Shown here piece by piece: positions 34,511-41,595 of a stretch of DNA of 64,000 nt. How positions within the stretch are numbered: the stretch's first letter is position 1; each line of letters starts with the position of its first letter. The position numbers were made by a program, and so were the translations under genes. The stretch comes from Lachnospiraceae bacterium AM93-12TA (GTDB taxonomy: Bacteria > Bacillota > Clostridia > Lachnospirales > Lachnospiraceae): assembly GCA_027698105.1 (NCBI GenBank), contig JAQERH010000006.1, positions 1-64,000 on the forward strand, read 5' to 3'. Below the pieces are notes generated by a model. The model saw nothing but the letters and a program-made list of their open reading frames with translations, was not told where the DNA came from and made no database searches.

Positions 34511-34538
34511 AAGAATAACAACAGGAGAAGGTAAGCCT

Positions 34539-35141
34539 ATGCGGGATGAATGGTTTATACGGGGAAATGTTCCCATGACAAAAAGCGAGGTGCGGGCTGT
34601 GTCCCTGTCAAAGCTTGAGCTGACACCGGGATCGGTATTGGTGGATATCGGGGCCGGAACCGGTTCCGTTTCTGTGGAAGCGGCACTGTCCTGGGGAGTG
34701 AAGTCCGTGTGGGCGATTGAAAAAAATCAGGAGGCCATTGATCTTTTGAAGCAGAATACAGCCCGCGCGGAAGAGGCTGGTTCCGGGACGATTCACCTGC
34801 TGGAAGGGGAGGCACTGGCCCTGCTCACGGATCCGAAGGTTAGGGAAGAGTTCCAGACAGAACGCAGGCTGACACACGCTTTTTTAGGAGGCACTTCAGG
34901 AAATATGAAGCAGATTCTTAAGGAGCTTTTAAGCCTGAACCCCCAGATGCGTATTGTGATCAATGTAATAGCCCTGGAATCAGTGGCTGCTACCATGGCT
35001 GCCCTGAAAGAGCTTTCTATTGAGGCAGAGATCGTCTCTGTTCAGACAGCCAGAGCTAAAAAGGCGGGAAGCTATCACCTGATGCAGGGGCAGAATCCAG
35101 TGTACATTATCAGCTTCGGCGGACAGGAGGAGCTTTTATGA
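34539..35141 (+). CDS. cbiT: Cobalt-precorrin-6B C15-methyltransferase (decarboxylating) CbiT
   Basis: The 200-residue protein has a class I SAM-methyltransferase fold: MTKSEVRAVSLSKLELTPGS, then VLVDIGAGTGSVSVEAAL (motif I, about residues 34-51) and WAIEKNQEA. The N-terminal G-N-V-P-M-T-K-x-E-V-R signature is specific to CbiT. It methylates C15 and removes the acetate side-chain carboxylate at C12. AGGAGAAGG precedes the start; its stop overlaps the cbiA start (ATGA). Confidence 0.94.
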   Translation: MRDEWFIRGNVPMTKSEVRAVSLSKLELTPGSVLVDIGAGTGSVSVEAALSWGVKSVWAIEKNQEAIDLLKQNTARAEEAGSGTIHLLEGEALALLTDPKVREEFQTERRLTHAFLGGTSGNMKQILKELLSLNPQMRIVINVIALESVAATMAALKELSIEAEIVSVQTARAKKAGSYHLMQGQNPVYIISFGGQEELL

Positions 35142-36544
35142 AATCCATTCTTTTTGCAGCTCCCAGAAGCGGAAGCGGAAAAACTTTAATTACCTGCGGC
35201 TTCTTAGAGGCTGTAAAACGCAGGGGAATCCGGCCAGCTGCCTTTAAATGCGGGCCGGATTATATTGATCCCATGTTTCACCAATATGTGCTGGGAATCC
35301 CAGGAGGAAATCTGGACAGTTTCTTTTTAAATCCTGATGAGGTAAGGCAGCTGTCTGCCTCACGCATGAGGGAAACAAAAGCAGATATAGCTGTGATAGA
35401 AGGCGTAATGGGCTACTATGATGGGATCGGGGCAGTGTCGAAACAGGCCAGCTCCTGGGACATTTCAGCGATTACAGGAACGCCGTCTGTCTTAATTCTG
35501 GACTGTAAAGGGGCCAGCGTCTCCTTAGCTGCCCAGGTAAAGGGATTTGCAGAATTTGTGGATAACAGCAATATCCGCGGCGTTATTTTAAACCGGTTAT
35601 CCCCGATGCTGTATGAGCGGCTGAAGCCCGTGATTGAGGAGACAGGGATACGCGTGTTTGGATATCTTCCAGAGATTAAGGAGTGCAGTCTGGAAAGCCG
35701 CCATCTGGGTCTTTTCCTCCCAGGGGAAATTAAGAATCTTCAGAGTAAAATTGAAAGACTGGCCGAGGAAATGGAAAAAAGCCTAGATATAGACGGACTG
35801 CTTCGGCTGGCTGAAGAGAGTGAAGCAGAAAACAGCCACGGCATTGTTTCCTGTTCAGAGAAGGCTGAAGAAGACAGAGGGATGGAGGCTGAACATGTCC
35901 GAAAGACAGTGATAGCGGTAGCCAGGGACGAGGCCTTCTGCTTTTATTATCAGGAGAATTTAAGCCTGATGGAGCGCCTGGGGGCAGAGCTTGTCTATTT
36001 CAGCCCTCTCAGGGATGCCTCTCTTCCGGAGGCGGACGGATATCTGTTTGGAGGCGGCTATCCGGAAAATTTTGCCGCAGAACTGTCTGGGAATCCGTTT
36101 ATGCTGGCTTCTATCAGAGAAGCGTATAAACGAGAGATTCCGATTCTGGCAGAGTGCGGCGGCTTTCTCTATCTGCACCGGGAACTGGAAGGAGCTGACG
36201 GCCAGAGGTATCCCATGGCAGGTATTATAGATGGAGAAGGTTTTCGTACGGATCGTCTGTCACGGTTTGGATACCTTACCCTGACAGGGCCTGAGGGACA
36301 AAAGATACGGGGCCATGAATTCCATTACTGGGATACCAGTCTTTCAGGAGGCAGCTGGACAGCTGTAAAACCCATGTCAGACAGAAGCTGGAGCTGTATG
36401 GTAGATAAAGAAGGTCTGTTTGCCGGTTTCCCCCATCTTTATTATCCGTCTAATGAAGAGTGGCTGAAAAAGTGGCTGGAAAAAGCACAGGGAAAACGCG
36501 GGAGATGGAAGGAACAGACAGAAGAAGGAAGGCAGCAGAGATGA
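35138..36544 (+). CDS. cbiA: Cobyrinate a,c-diamide synthase CbiA
   Basis: The 468-residue protein has an N-terminal dethiobiotin-synthetase-like ATPase with P-loop APRSGSGKT (about residues 7-15) and CGPDYIDPMFH. A C-terminal glutamine amidotransferase carries the catalytic Cys in ECGGFLYL (about 340) and the late GHEFHYWD. It amidates the a and c carboxylates of cobyrinate using glutamine and ATP. It overlaps cbiT and cobT by four bases at each end (ATGA), indicating coupled translation. Confidence 0.95.
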   Translation: MKSILFAAPRSGSGKTLITCGFLEAVKRRGIRPAAFKCGPDYIDPMFHQYVLGIPGGNLDSFFLNPDEVRQLSASRMRETKADIAVIEGVMGYYDGIGAVSKQASSWDISAITGTPSVLILDCKGASVSLAAQVKGFAEFVDNSNIRGVILNRLSPMLYERLKPVIEETGIRVFGYLPEIKECSLESRHLGLFLPGEIKNLQSKIERLAEEMEKSLDIDGLLRLAEESEAENSHGIVSCSEKAEEDRGMEAEHVRKTVIAVARDEAFCFYYQENLSLMERLGAELVYFSPLRDASLPEADGYLFGGGYPENFAAELSGNPFMLASIREAYKREIPILAECGGFLYLHRELEGADGQRYPMAGIIDGEGFRTDRLSRFGYLTLTGPEGQKIRGHEFHYWDTSLSGGSWTAVKPMSDRSWSCMVDKEGLFAGFPHLYYPSNEEWLKKWLEKAQGKRGRWKEQTEEGRQQR

Positions 36545-37656
36545 AACAGGATGGAATTGTCAGGAAACCCAGTGAATCAGGGAGAAAACAGCTGTCAGAG
36601 CTTTTAGCTCTTGTAACAGAGCCGGATTCAGCTGCCTGTGAAGCGGCGTGGAAGAGATGGGACAGCGTGGCCAAGCCCTTAAGAAGCCTGGGAGTTCTGG
36701 AGGAGGCCGTGGTACAGGCAGCCGGTATTTATGGAACTGCCCAGGTGGATTTCGGGAAAAAAGCAGTTGTGATCATGTGCGCTGACAATGGTATTGTAGA
36801 GGAAAGAATCAGTCAGACTGGAACAGAAGTAACAGCCATTGTGACAAGAAATTTTACTTATGGAGAGAGCTGTGTCTGTCTGATGGCAGATGAGGCAGGG
36901 GCAGATGTATTTCCGGTAGATATTGGCGTAGCAGAGGTGCTTTCTGATACAGGAAAAAAGCATCCTCTTCTGGAACGGAATATCAGGAGAGGAACCAGAA
37001 ATTTCCTGAAAGAGCCGGCCCTCACAGAGGAAGAGGTGATTTCTGCTGTGAAAACAGGCATAGAGCTGGTCGGAAGCCTGAAAAAGCAGGGCTATGGCCT
37101 GATTGCAACCGGTGAAATGGGAATCGGAAATACGACAACCAGCAGCGCGGCAGCGGCGGCAGCTCTCAGGGTTGATCCATATGTGGTGACCGGAAGGGGA
37201 GCTGGGCTGGACAGTCCGGGACTTCTCAGGAAAATTTCTGTGATTCGTCAGGGACTGGAGCTTCATCATCCGGATCCAGAGGATGGAATTGATATCCTTT
37301 CAAAGGTGGGAGGGCTTGACCTGGCAGGGCTGGCAGGCATTTTTTTAGGAGGAGCGGTATACCGAATCCCGGTGCTTATTGACGGCTTCATTTCCGGGAC
37401 TGCAGCTTTGATGGCTCAGAAAATCTGTCCGGCCTCTGCCGGATATATGATTGCTTCCCATGTTTCATCTGAGCCTGCAGGAAAACTTCTGCTGGAAGCT
37501 CTTCACAAGAAGGCGGCTGTCTCAGCCGGGCTCTGCCTGGGAGAGGGAACGGGAGCTGTGGCTTTCATGCCCCTGCTTGATATGGCTCTCAGGATTTACA
37601 GGGAAATGAGTACCTTCTGTGATATAAAGATAGAGGATTACAAGCCCCTCACTTAA
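36541..37656 (+). CDS. cobT: Nicotinate-nucleotide-dimethylbenzimidazole phosphoribosyltransferase CobT
   Basis: The 371-residue protein contains CobT landmarks: CADNGIVEE (about residues 80-88), GEMGIGNTTTSSA (about 190-202) and the catalytic Glu in LCLGEGTGA (about 335). It forms alpha-ribazole phosphate for the lower ligand of cobalamin. The start at 36541 overlaps the cbiA stop as ATGA, and an upstream ATG at 36460 inside cbiA is not needed. The ring-assembly genes end here and nucleotide-loop genes follow. Confidence 0.95.
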   Translation: MKQDGIVRKPSESGRKQLSELLALVTEPDSAACEAAWKRWDSVAKPLRSLGVLEEAVVQAAGIYGTAQVDFGKKAVVIMCADNGIVEERISQTGTEVTAIVTRNFTYGESCVCLMADEAGADVFPVDIGVAEVLSDTGKKHPLLERNIRRGTRNFLKEPALTEEEVISAVKTGIELVGSLKKQGYGLIATGEMGIGNTTTSSAAAAAALRVDPYVVTGRGAGLDSPGLLRKISVIRQGLELHHPDPEDGIDILSKVGGLDLAGLAGIFLGGAVYRIPVLIDGFISGTAALMAQKICPASAGYMIASHVSSEPAGKLLLEALHKKAAVSAGLCLGEGTGAVAFMPLLDMALRIYREMSTFCDIKIEDYKPLT

Positions 37657-37683
37657 AAATTGGGACAGGAAAGGCGGTCTTTT

Positions 37684-38217
37684 ATGATAGCAGTGGTGAC
37701 AGGAGGAAGCGGAAGCGGAAAATCAGAATATGCAGAAGCGCTGGCCCAGAAGCTGGAACCGGGAAAGAAGCTTTACATCGCTACTATGAAGGTATGGGAT
37801 CAGGAGGGAGAGGAGAGAGTGAAGCGTCACCGGCTGATGAGGGAAAAAAAGCAGTTTGAAACAGCAGAAGTTCCCGAAAAGCTGGAGGAATTTTCCCTTC
37901 CACCCTTTTTCCAGACAGGCGAAGCTACTGCTCTTCTGGAATGTATGTCCAATCTGGTCTGCAATGAATTTTACAGGCAGGAGGAGGGAGCAGAAGAAAG
38001 GCTTAAAGAGGGAATTCTTCATTTGGCAGCTCAGTGCCGTTCCCTGATCATAGTGACAAATGAGGTTTCTGCAGACGGAAGATATTACGGAGAGGAAACA
38101 GAGCGTTACCGAAGACTTTTGGGAAAACTCAATCACTTTCTGGGAGAGCTGGCAGACCTGGGGGTAGAGGTGGTTTATGGCATTCCCGTAGAGTGGAAGC
38201 GCAGAGAAGACAGCTAA
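37684..38217 (+). CDS. cobU: Adenosylcobinamide kinase / adenosylcobinamide-phosphate guanylyltransferase CobU
   Basis: The 177-residue protein begins with the P-loop TGGSGSGKSEYAEALA and has EERVKRHRLMRE, which contains the histidine normally guanylylated in the second reaction, and VTNEVSADG. It phosphorylates adenosylcobinamide and activates it with GTP. The start 37684 is preceded by AGGAAAGGCGG. A second, shorter CobU-like gene sits at 39085 after cobS. Here the segment after VTNEV diverges from the usual GSGIVP. Confidence 0.88.
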   Translation: MIAVVTGGSGSGKSEYAEALAQKLEPGKKLYIATMKVWDQEGEERVKRHRLMREKKQFETAEVPEKLEEFSLPPFFQTGEATALLECMSNLVCNEFYRQEEGAEERLKEGILHLAAQCRSLIIVTNEVSADGRYYGEETERYRRLLGKLNHFLGELADLGVEVVYGIPVEWKRREDS

Positions 38218-38245
38218 GACAGACGAAAACAGAAAAGAAGGAAGA

Positions 38246-39073
38246 ATGATGAACAGTTATCAGGAAGAAGAGAAAACGGAGTCTGTGGCAAAGACTCTCC
38301 TGGGAAGCTTTGTAATTGCCTGGTCCATGTATTCCAGAATTCCCATGCCTCAGATTCAGTGGACCAGAGAGCGGATGAAATATGCCATGTGCTTTTTTCC
38401 GTTGATTGGAACCGTGACAGGGGCTGTAACAGCTGCCTTTTTCTTTTTGGCCTCCAGTCTGGGAGCCGGTAAGCTTTTTATTGCCTTGACAGGAACTGCC
38501 ATTCCCCTGGTGATTACAGGAGGAATCCATATGGATGGTTTTCTGGATACCACCGATGCCAGGCGTTCCTTTCTGCCGCGGGAACGAAAGCTTGAGATTT
38601 TAAAGGATCCCCATGCAGGAGCGTTTGCCATGATCGGCTGCTGTGTCTATCTGATCCTTTACTGCGCGCTGTTTTCTGAACTGACGCTCAAAAGCTGCCT
38701 GCTGTTTTCAGGCGCATTTATGACAGAGCGGGCTCTCAGCGCCCTGTCTGTGGTGACCTTTCCTATGGCCAAAGAGGATGGACTGGCGGCTTCCTTTTCC
38801 CAGGCAGCCTTAAAAAAACGGGTCCGCCTGACAGAGGGGGCGTATCTGCTTATCTGCAGCGTCTTTTTCCTGGTATCAGGAAGACTTCTGTTTCACAGTG
38901 CCTTGCCGGGAATTTTGTGCATAGGAACGGCAGGCTTTATTTTTGTCTGGTATTACCGGATGTCAAAACGGGAATTCGGCGGAATCACGGGAGATCTGGC
39001 AGGGTATTTCCTGCAGCTGTGCGAACTGGCTCTCCTGGGGGCAGCCGTACTGTGTGGATGGATCTGGCAGTAA
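38246..39073 (+). CDS. cobS: Adenosylcobinamide-GDP ribazoletransferase (cobalamin synthase) CobS
   Basis: The 275-residue polytopic membrane protein has about six hydrophobic helices and the CobS signature GGIHMDGFLDTTDA (about residues 92-105) plus an early SRIPMP motif. It joins alpha-ribazole (phosphate) to adenosylcobinamide-GDP in the membrane. Two ATG codons (38246, 38249) follow AAGGAAG. It is 28 bp after cobU and 11 bp before the CobU-like gene. Confidence 0.94.
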   Translation: MMNSYQEEEKTESVAKTLLGSFVIAWSMYSRIPMPQIQWTRERMKYAMCFFPLIGTVTGAVTAAFFFLASSLGAGKLFIALTGTAIPLVITGGIHMDGFLDTTDARRSFLPRERKLEILKDPHAGAFAMIGCCVYLILYCALFSELTLKSCLLFSGAFMTERALSALSVVTFPMAKEDGLAASFSQAALKKRVRLTEGAYLLICSVFFLVSGRLLFHSALPGILCIGTAGFIFVWYYRMSKREFGGITGDLAGYFLQLCELALLGAAVLCGWIWQ

Positions 39074-39084
39074 AGGAGAAAATT

Positions 39085-39522
39085 ATGATTTTTATTATCG
39101 GAGGAAGCTATCAGGGAAAAACAGAGCAGGCACTTAAAAGGCTGGGAGAGGACAGAGAACGCTGTTCTGTCTATGATGGAAGAAAAGGCCAGACAGGTAA
39201 ACAGTCAGCAGAGGAACTGAAACAGATGATTCAGTACATAACAGATGCCAGGGCTGTGCTCCATCTGGAGCAGATAGTCAGAAAACTGATGGAGCAGGAA
39301 GAATTAGTTCCTGAGTGGGAGAAAATGCTTTTGCAGGCCTGTGAAGATAGAGAAGGGCAGGAAAAGATCATTACGGCGGATGAGATTGGATATGGGATTG
39401 TGCCGCTTCAGGCCTTTGAGAGAAGATACAGGGAGACGGAAGGGAGAATTTGCCAGAAGCTTGCAGCCAGGGCCAGACAGGTATTTCGAATCGTCTGCGG
39501 AATCGAAACGCAGATTAAGTAG
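39085..39522 (+). CDS. Short second CobU-like protein
   Basis: The 145-residue protein has a P-loop GGSYQGKT at residues 6-13. Its C-terminus, DEIGYGIVPLQAFERRYRE then ARARQVFRIVCGIETQIK, closely matches the end of CobU. The segment with the guanylylated histidine (RHR in the neighbour) is absent, and the protein is about 30 residues shorter than CobU. It may be a kinase-only paralog or have a related NTP-dependent role; the sequence does not decide. The start follows AAAGGAGAA (39072-39080), 11 bp after cobS. Confidence 0.75.
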   Translation: MIFIIGGSYQGKTEQALKRLGEDRERCSVYDGRKGQTGKQSAEELKQMIQYITDARAVLHLEQIVRKLMEQEELVPEWEKMLLQACEDREGQEKIITADEIGYGIVPLQAFERRYRETEGRICQKLAARARQVFRIVCGIETQIK

Positions 39523-39540
39523 GCGGAAAGGATGAACGGA

Positions 39541-40527
39541 ATGAAGATATATTTTGCAGCGGCAGCAGCCGGATTTTGTCTGGATCTGCTGTTTGGAGAT
39601 CCCTATTGCCTTCCTCATCCAGTGCGCTGGCTGGGAACCCTGATCGGAAAGTCAGAGAGGTGGATTCGGGAAAGATTTCCGAAAACAGCAGGCGGAGAAC
39701 TGGCGGGAGGCGGGGTTCTGGTTCTGTGGATTCTCTTTGCAGCCGGAGGATGCTCCTGGCTCTTTCTGCATCTGGCAGGAAAACTTGGGACGATTCCCTG
39801 GTTTCTGACGGCTTCTGTCATGAATTATTATCTTCTGGCAGCCAGATCCCTGTACAGCGAAAGCATGAAGGTTTACAGGCCTCTTACGGAAGGAAAGACA
39901 GAAGAAGCCCGCCGGGCGGTATCCATGATCGTAGGGCGGGATACAGAGAGACTGGATGAAGAGGGGATTACAAAGGCAGCAGTGGAAACTGTGGCAGAAA
40001 ATACGTCAGACGGCGTCATCGCCCCGCTTTTATATCTGTTGATAGGAGGGCCGGTACTGGGATGGATGTATAAGGCGGTCAATACCATGGATTCCATGGT
40101 GGGATACAAAAATGAAGCCTACCTGTATTTTGGCCGTGCGGCAGCGAGACTTGACGATCTGGTCAATCTGATCCCCGCCAGGCTGTCCGCCCTTCTGATG
40201 ATTGTCTCTGCATTTCTGATGGGCTTTGACGGATCAGGGGCAGCGAAAATCTGGCTTCGCGACCGGTATAACCATAAAAGTCCCAATTCAGCCCAGACAG
40301 AGGCAGTCTGTGCCGGTGCGCTGGGCATCCAGCTGGCGGGAGATGCCTGGTATTTTGGGACTCTCTGTAAAAAGCCTTTTATTGGAGATAAATTGAGAAA
40401 GACAGAGTATCAGGATATTCCCAGGGCAGGCAGGCTCATGTACGGAACCACGGTTTTGATGTTCGCTCTTTGGGGGGTGATTCTGGCTGTTTCTAAATTA
40501 TTTATCATGAATATGCAATTTGTTTAA
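39541..40527 (+). CDS. cbiB: Adenosylcobinamide-phosphate synthase CbiB (CobD in some nomenclatures)
   Basis: The 328-residue membrane protein starts with GFCLDLLFGDPYCLPHPVRW and contains AVNTMDSMVGYKNEAYLYFG and ARLDDLVNLIPAR, which are CbiB hallmarks, within several hydrophobic helices. It attaches aminopropanol (phosphate) to adenosylcobyric acid. An in-frame ATG at 39532 is nine bases earlier but sits directly against the GGAAAGG site, so 39541 is preferred. It is the last gene of this cobalamin block, and its stop codon touches a long hairpin. Confidence 0.92.
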   Translation: MKIYFAAAAAGFCLDLLFGDPYCLPHPVRWLGTLIGKSERWIRERFPKTAGGELAGGGVLVLWILFAAGGCSWLFLHLAGKLGTIPWFLTASVMNYYLLAARSLYSESMKVYRPLTEGKTEEARRAVSMIVGRDTERLDEEGITKAAVETVAENTSDGVIAPLLYLLIGGPVLGWMYKAVNTMDSMVGYKNEAYLYFGRAAARLDDLVNLIPARLSALLMIVSAFLMGFDGSGAAKIWLRDRYNHKSPNSAQTEAVCAGALGIQLAGDAWYFGTLCKKPFIGDKLRKTEYQDIPRAGRLMYGTTVLMFALWGVILAVSKLFIMNMQFV

Positions 40528-40573
40528 AGGAAAAAGTGTCGCTTAACTGTATATTAAGCGACACTTTTTCCTT
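40527..40573. terminator. 20 bp perfect hairpin at the end of the cobalamin operon
   Basis: Positions 40527-40546 are exactly complementary to 40554-40573, with a seven-base loop CTGTATA. The arms carry A5/T5 tracts, so the hairpin with its T-rich 3' arm can act as a terminator in either direction. The inner part of the hairpin is the left inverted repeat of the invertible segment, so one sequence seems to serve as both terminator and recombination site. Confidence 0.75.
40536..40569 (+). repeat. Left inverted repeat (IRL) of a putative invertible promoter
   Basis: This 34 bp sequence is the exact reverse complement of 40782-40815. Its core is an 11 bp arm GTGTCGCTTAA, a 7 bp asymmetric spacer CTGTATA and the inverted arm TTAAGCGACAC, followed by TTTTT. 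The 11-7-11 arrangement is that of a tyrosine-recombinase core site. Confidence 0.85.
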
Positions 40574-40781
40574 GCATAAAAGACCAAAATTAGAAAGGGA
40601 TATTTGATGCTAATTAGATTTTTTTGATTTCAACAAAAAATTAATAGAATAATAAGAAAATATTAGAAATAAATGGGAAACAGTCTTGTTTCTGCCAATT
40701 GACTCTCCCTGTAAAGGATGTTATAATCTACAGGAACTGACATAATAATGATAGACTTGTAAAGAATTGAATTTTATATAA
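40570..40781 (+). other. Putative invertible DNA segment carrying the polysaccharide operon promoter (ON orientation)
   Basis: The 212 bp segment between the inverted repeats is AT-rich, contains no gene and holds one strong promoter (40699-40727) facing the polysaccharide genes. Inversion between the repeats would turn that promoter toward the end of cbiB and disconnect the operon. I looked for a comparable promoter on the opposite strand inside the segment and found none. This accounts for most of the 306 bp gap between cbiB and the LoaP gene. Inversion itself is inferred. Confidence 0.75.
40699..40727 (+). promoter_or_regulatory. Strong promoter inside the invertible segment, facing the polysaccharide operon
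   Basis: TTGACT (40699-40704), a 17 bp spacer and a perfect TATAAT (40722-40727). Transcription should start near 40734, giving a leader of about 100 bases that includes the right inverted-repeat hairpin before the LoaP start codon. Confidence 0.85.
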
Positions 40782-40815
40782 AAAAAGTGTCGCTTAATAT
40801 ACAGTTAAGCGACAC
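40782..40815 (-). repeat. Right inverted repeat (IRR) of a putative invertible promoter
   Basis: Exact reverse complement of the left repeat: AAAAA, arm GTGTCGCTTAA, spacer TATACAG, arm TTAAGCGACAC. In the transcript it forms an 11 bp hairpin without a following T run, so it is unlikely to terminate; it could also be a leader structure read by the LoaP protein encoded just downstream. Confidence 0.85.
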
Positions 40816-40833
40816 AAATCAAAGGGGGGCCAA

Positions 40834-41367
40834 ATGGGCTGGTATGTCATACAGTGCAGGCCGGGAGAGGAGGAGCGCCTTATCAGCTCCTGCAAAAGCC
40901 GTATTTCCTCAGATGCCCTGCAGGAAGCTTTTTTCTTTCGCAGTGAACGTCTCTGGAGAGCAGGGGGAGGAAACTGGAAACGGATTATAAAACCGATGTT
41001 TCCTGGATACGTTTTTCTGCAGAGTGGACGGCCAGAGCTTCTGTTTCAGGAACTGACCCCATACAGGGAGTTTTTGAAGGTGATGGAAGAACCAGGGTAT
41101 CTGATTTCTCTTTATGAGGAAGAGGAAAAAAATCTTCGCAGTCTCTGCGGAGAGAACCATCTGCTGTCTCTGTCCTATGGGTATCGGGAAAATGGAAAAA
41201 ACTTTATTCTGGAAGGCCCTTTAAAGGGACGGGAGGAACGGATTCTTCAGGCTGACTGGCACAGGAGATATGCCAGAGTGGAGCTTCCCATTGCCAGACG
41301 AAAAACCGTAGTCTGGGCAGGGCTGGGATTGCCGGGAGACAGGGATCACGCCTGTCTGAAATTTTAA
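40834..41367 (+). CDS. loaP: LoaP/UpxY-type NusG paralog, transcription antiterminator
   Basis: The 177-residue protein has an N-terminal NGN domain (about residues 1-110: MGWYVIQCRPGEEE, and KPMFPGYVFLQS at about 50-62) and a C-terminal KOW-type segment with GPLKGREERILQADWHRRYARVE (about 128-150), characteristic of specialised NusG paralogs. These proteins let RNA polymerase read through terminators in long polysaccharide or antibiotic operons. It is the first gene of the polysaccharide operon, directly behind the invertible promoter, as regulators of this kind often are. An AAAGGGGGG site precedes the start. Confidence 0.88.
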   Translation: MGWYVIQCRPGEEERLISSCKSRISSDALQEAFFFRSERLWRAGGGNWKRIIKPMFPGYVFLQSGRPELLFQELTPYREFLKVMEEPGYLISLYEEEEKNLRSLCGENHLLSLSYGYRENGKNFILEGPLKGREERILQADWHRRYARVELPIARRKTVVWAGLGLPGDRDHACLKF

Positions 41368-41391
41368 AATACAGAAAAAGGAAGGGATATC

Positions 41392-41595
41392 GTGGCAGAT
41401 TTATATGAGGAAAAAGCGGTGAAATGGGAGAAGAGCCAGTCTGCAGAAGAAAAGCAGTGGGAAACCTGTGTCTGCTGCGGAAAGAAAACGCAGGTGCTTA
41501 AAAGTGAACCAATCAGCCGCAGAAAGTTTTATATAGAAGGAGGAGGGCAGCTTTGCCGTGACTGCTACTATGAGCTGTATGGACCTAACCGGTAA
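41392..41595 (+). CDS. Small zinc-ribbon protein of unknown function
   Basis: The 67-residue protein has CVCCGKK and CRDCYYE, a four-cysteine arrangement fit for one zinc ion. The N-terminal part is charged and helical. It starts at GTG 41392 behind AGGAAGGGA. The gene lies between the antiterminator and the first glycosyltransferase, whose coding region overlaps its end by 38 bases. I do not recognise a family. It could be a small regulatory partner or an RNA/protein-binding module in the polysaccharide operon; this is speculation. Confidence 0.65.
   Translation: MADLYEEKAVKWEKSQSAEEKQWETCVCCGKKTQVLKSEPISRRKFYIEGGGQLCRDCYYELYGPNR

Noticed and set aside
36679..37269. Minus-strand open frame opposite cobT
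   Set aside because: It is a shadow of the cobT coding region with no ribosome binding site or recognisable product.
40536..40815. CRISPR-like or miniature transposon interpretation of the paired hairpins
   Set aside because: There are only two copies, in opposite orientation, with a promoter between them and no target-site duplication visible outside them; an invertible promoter explains the layout better. No CRISPR array was seen anywhere in the window.
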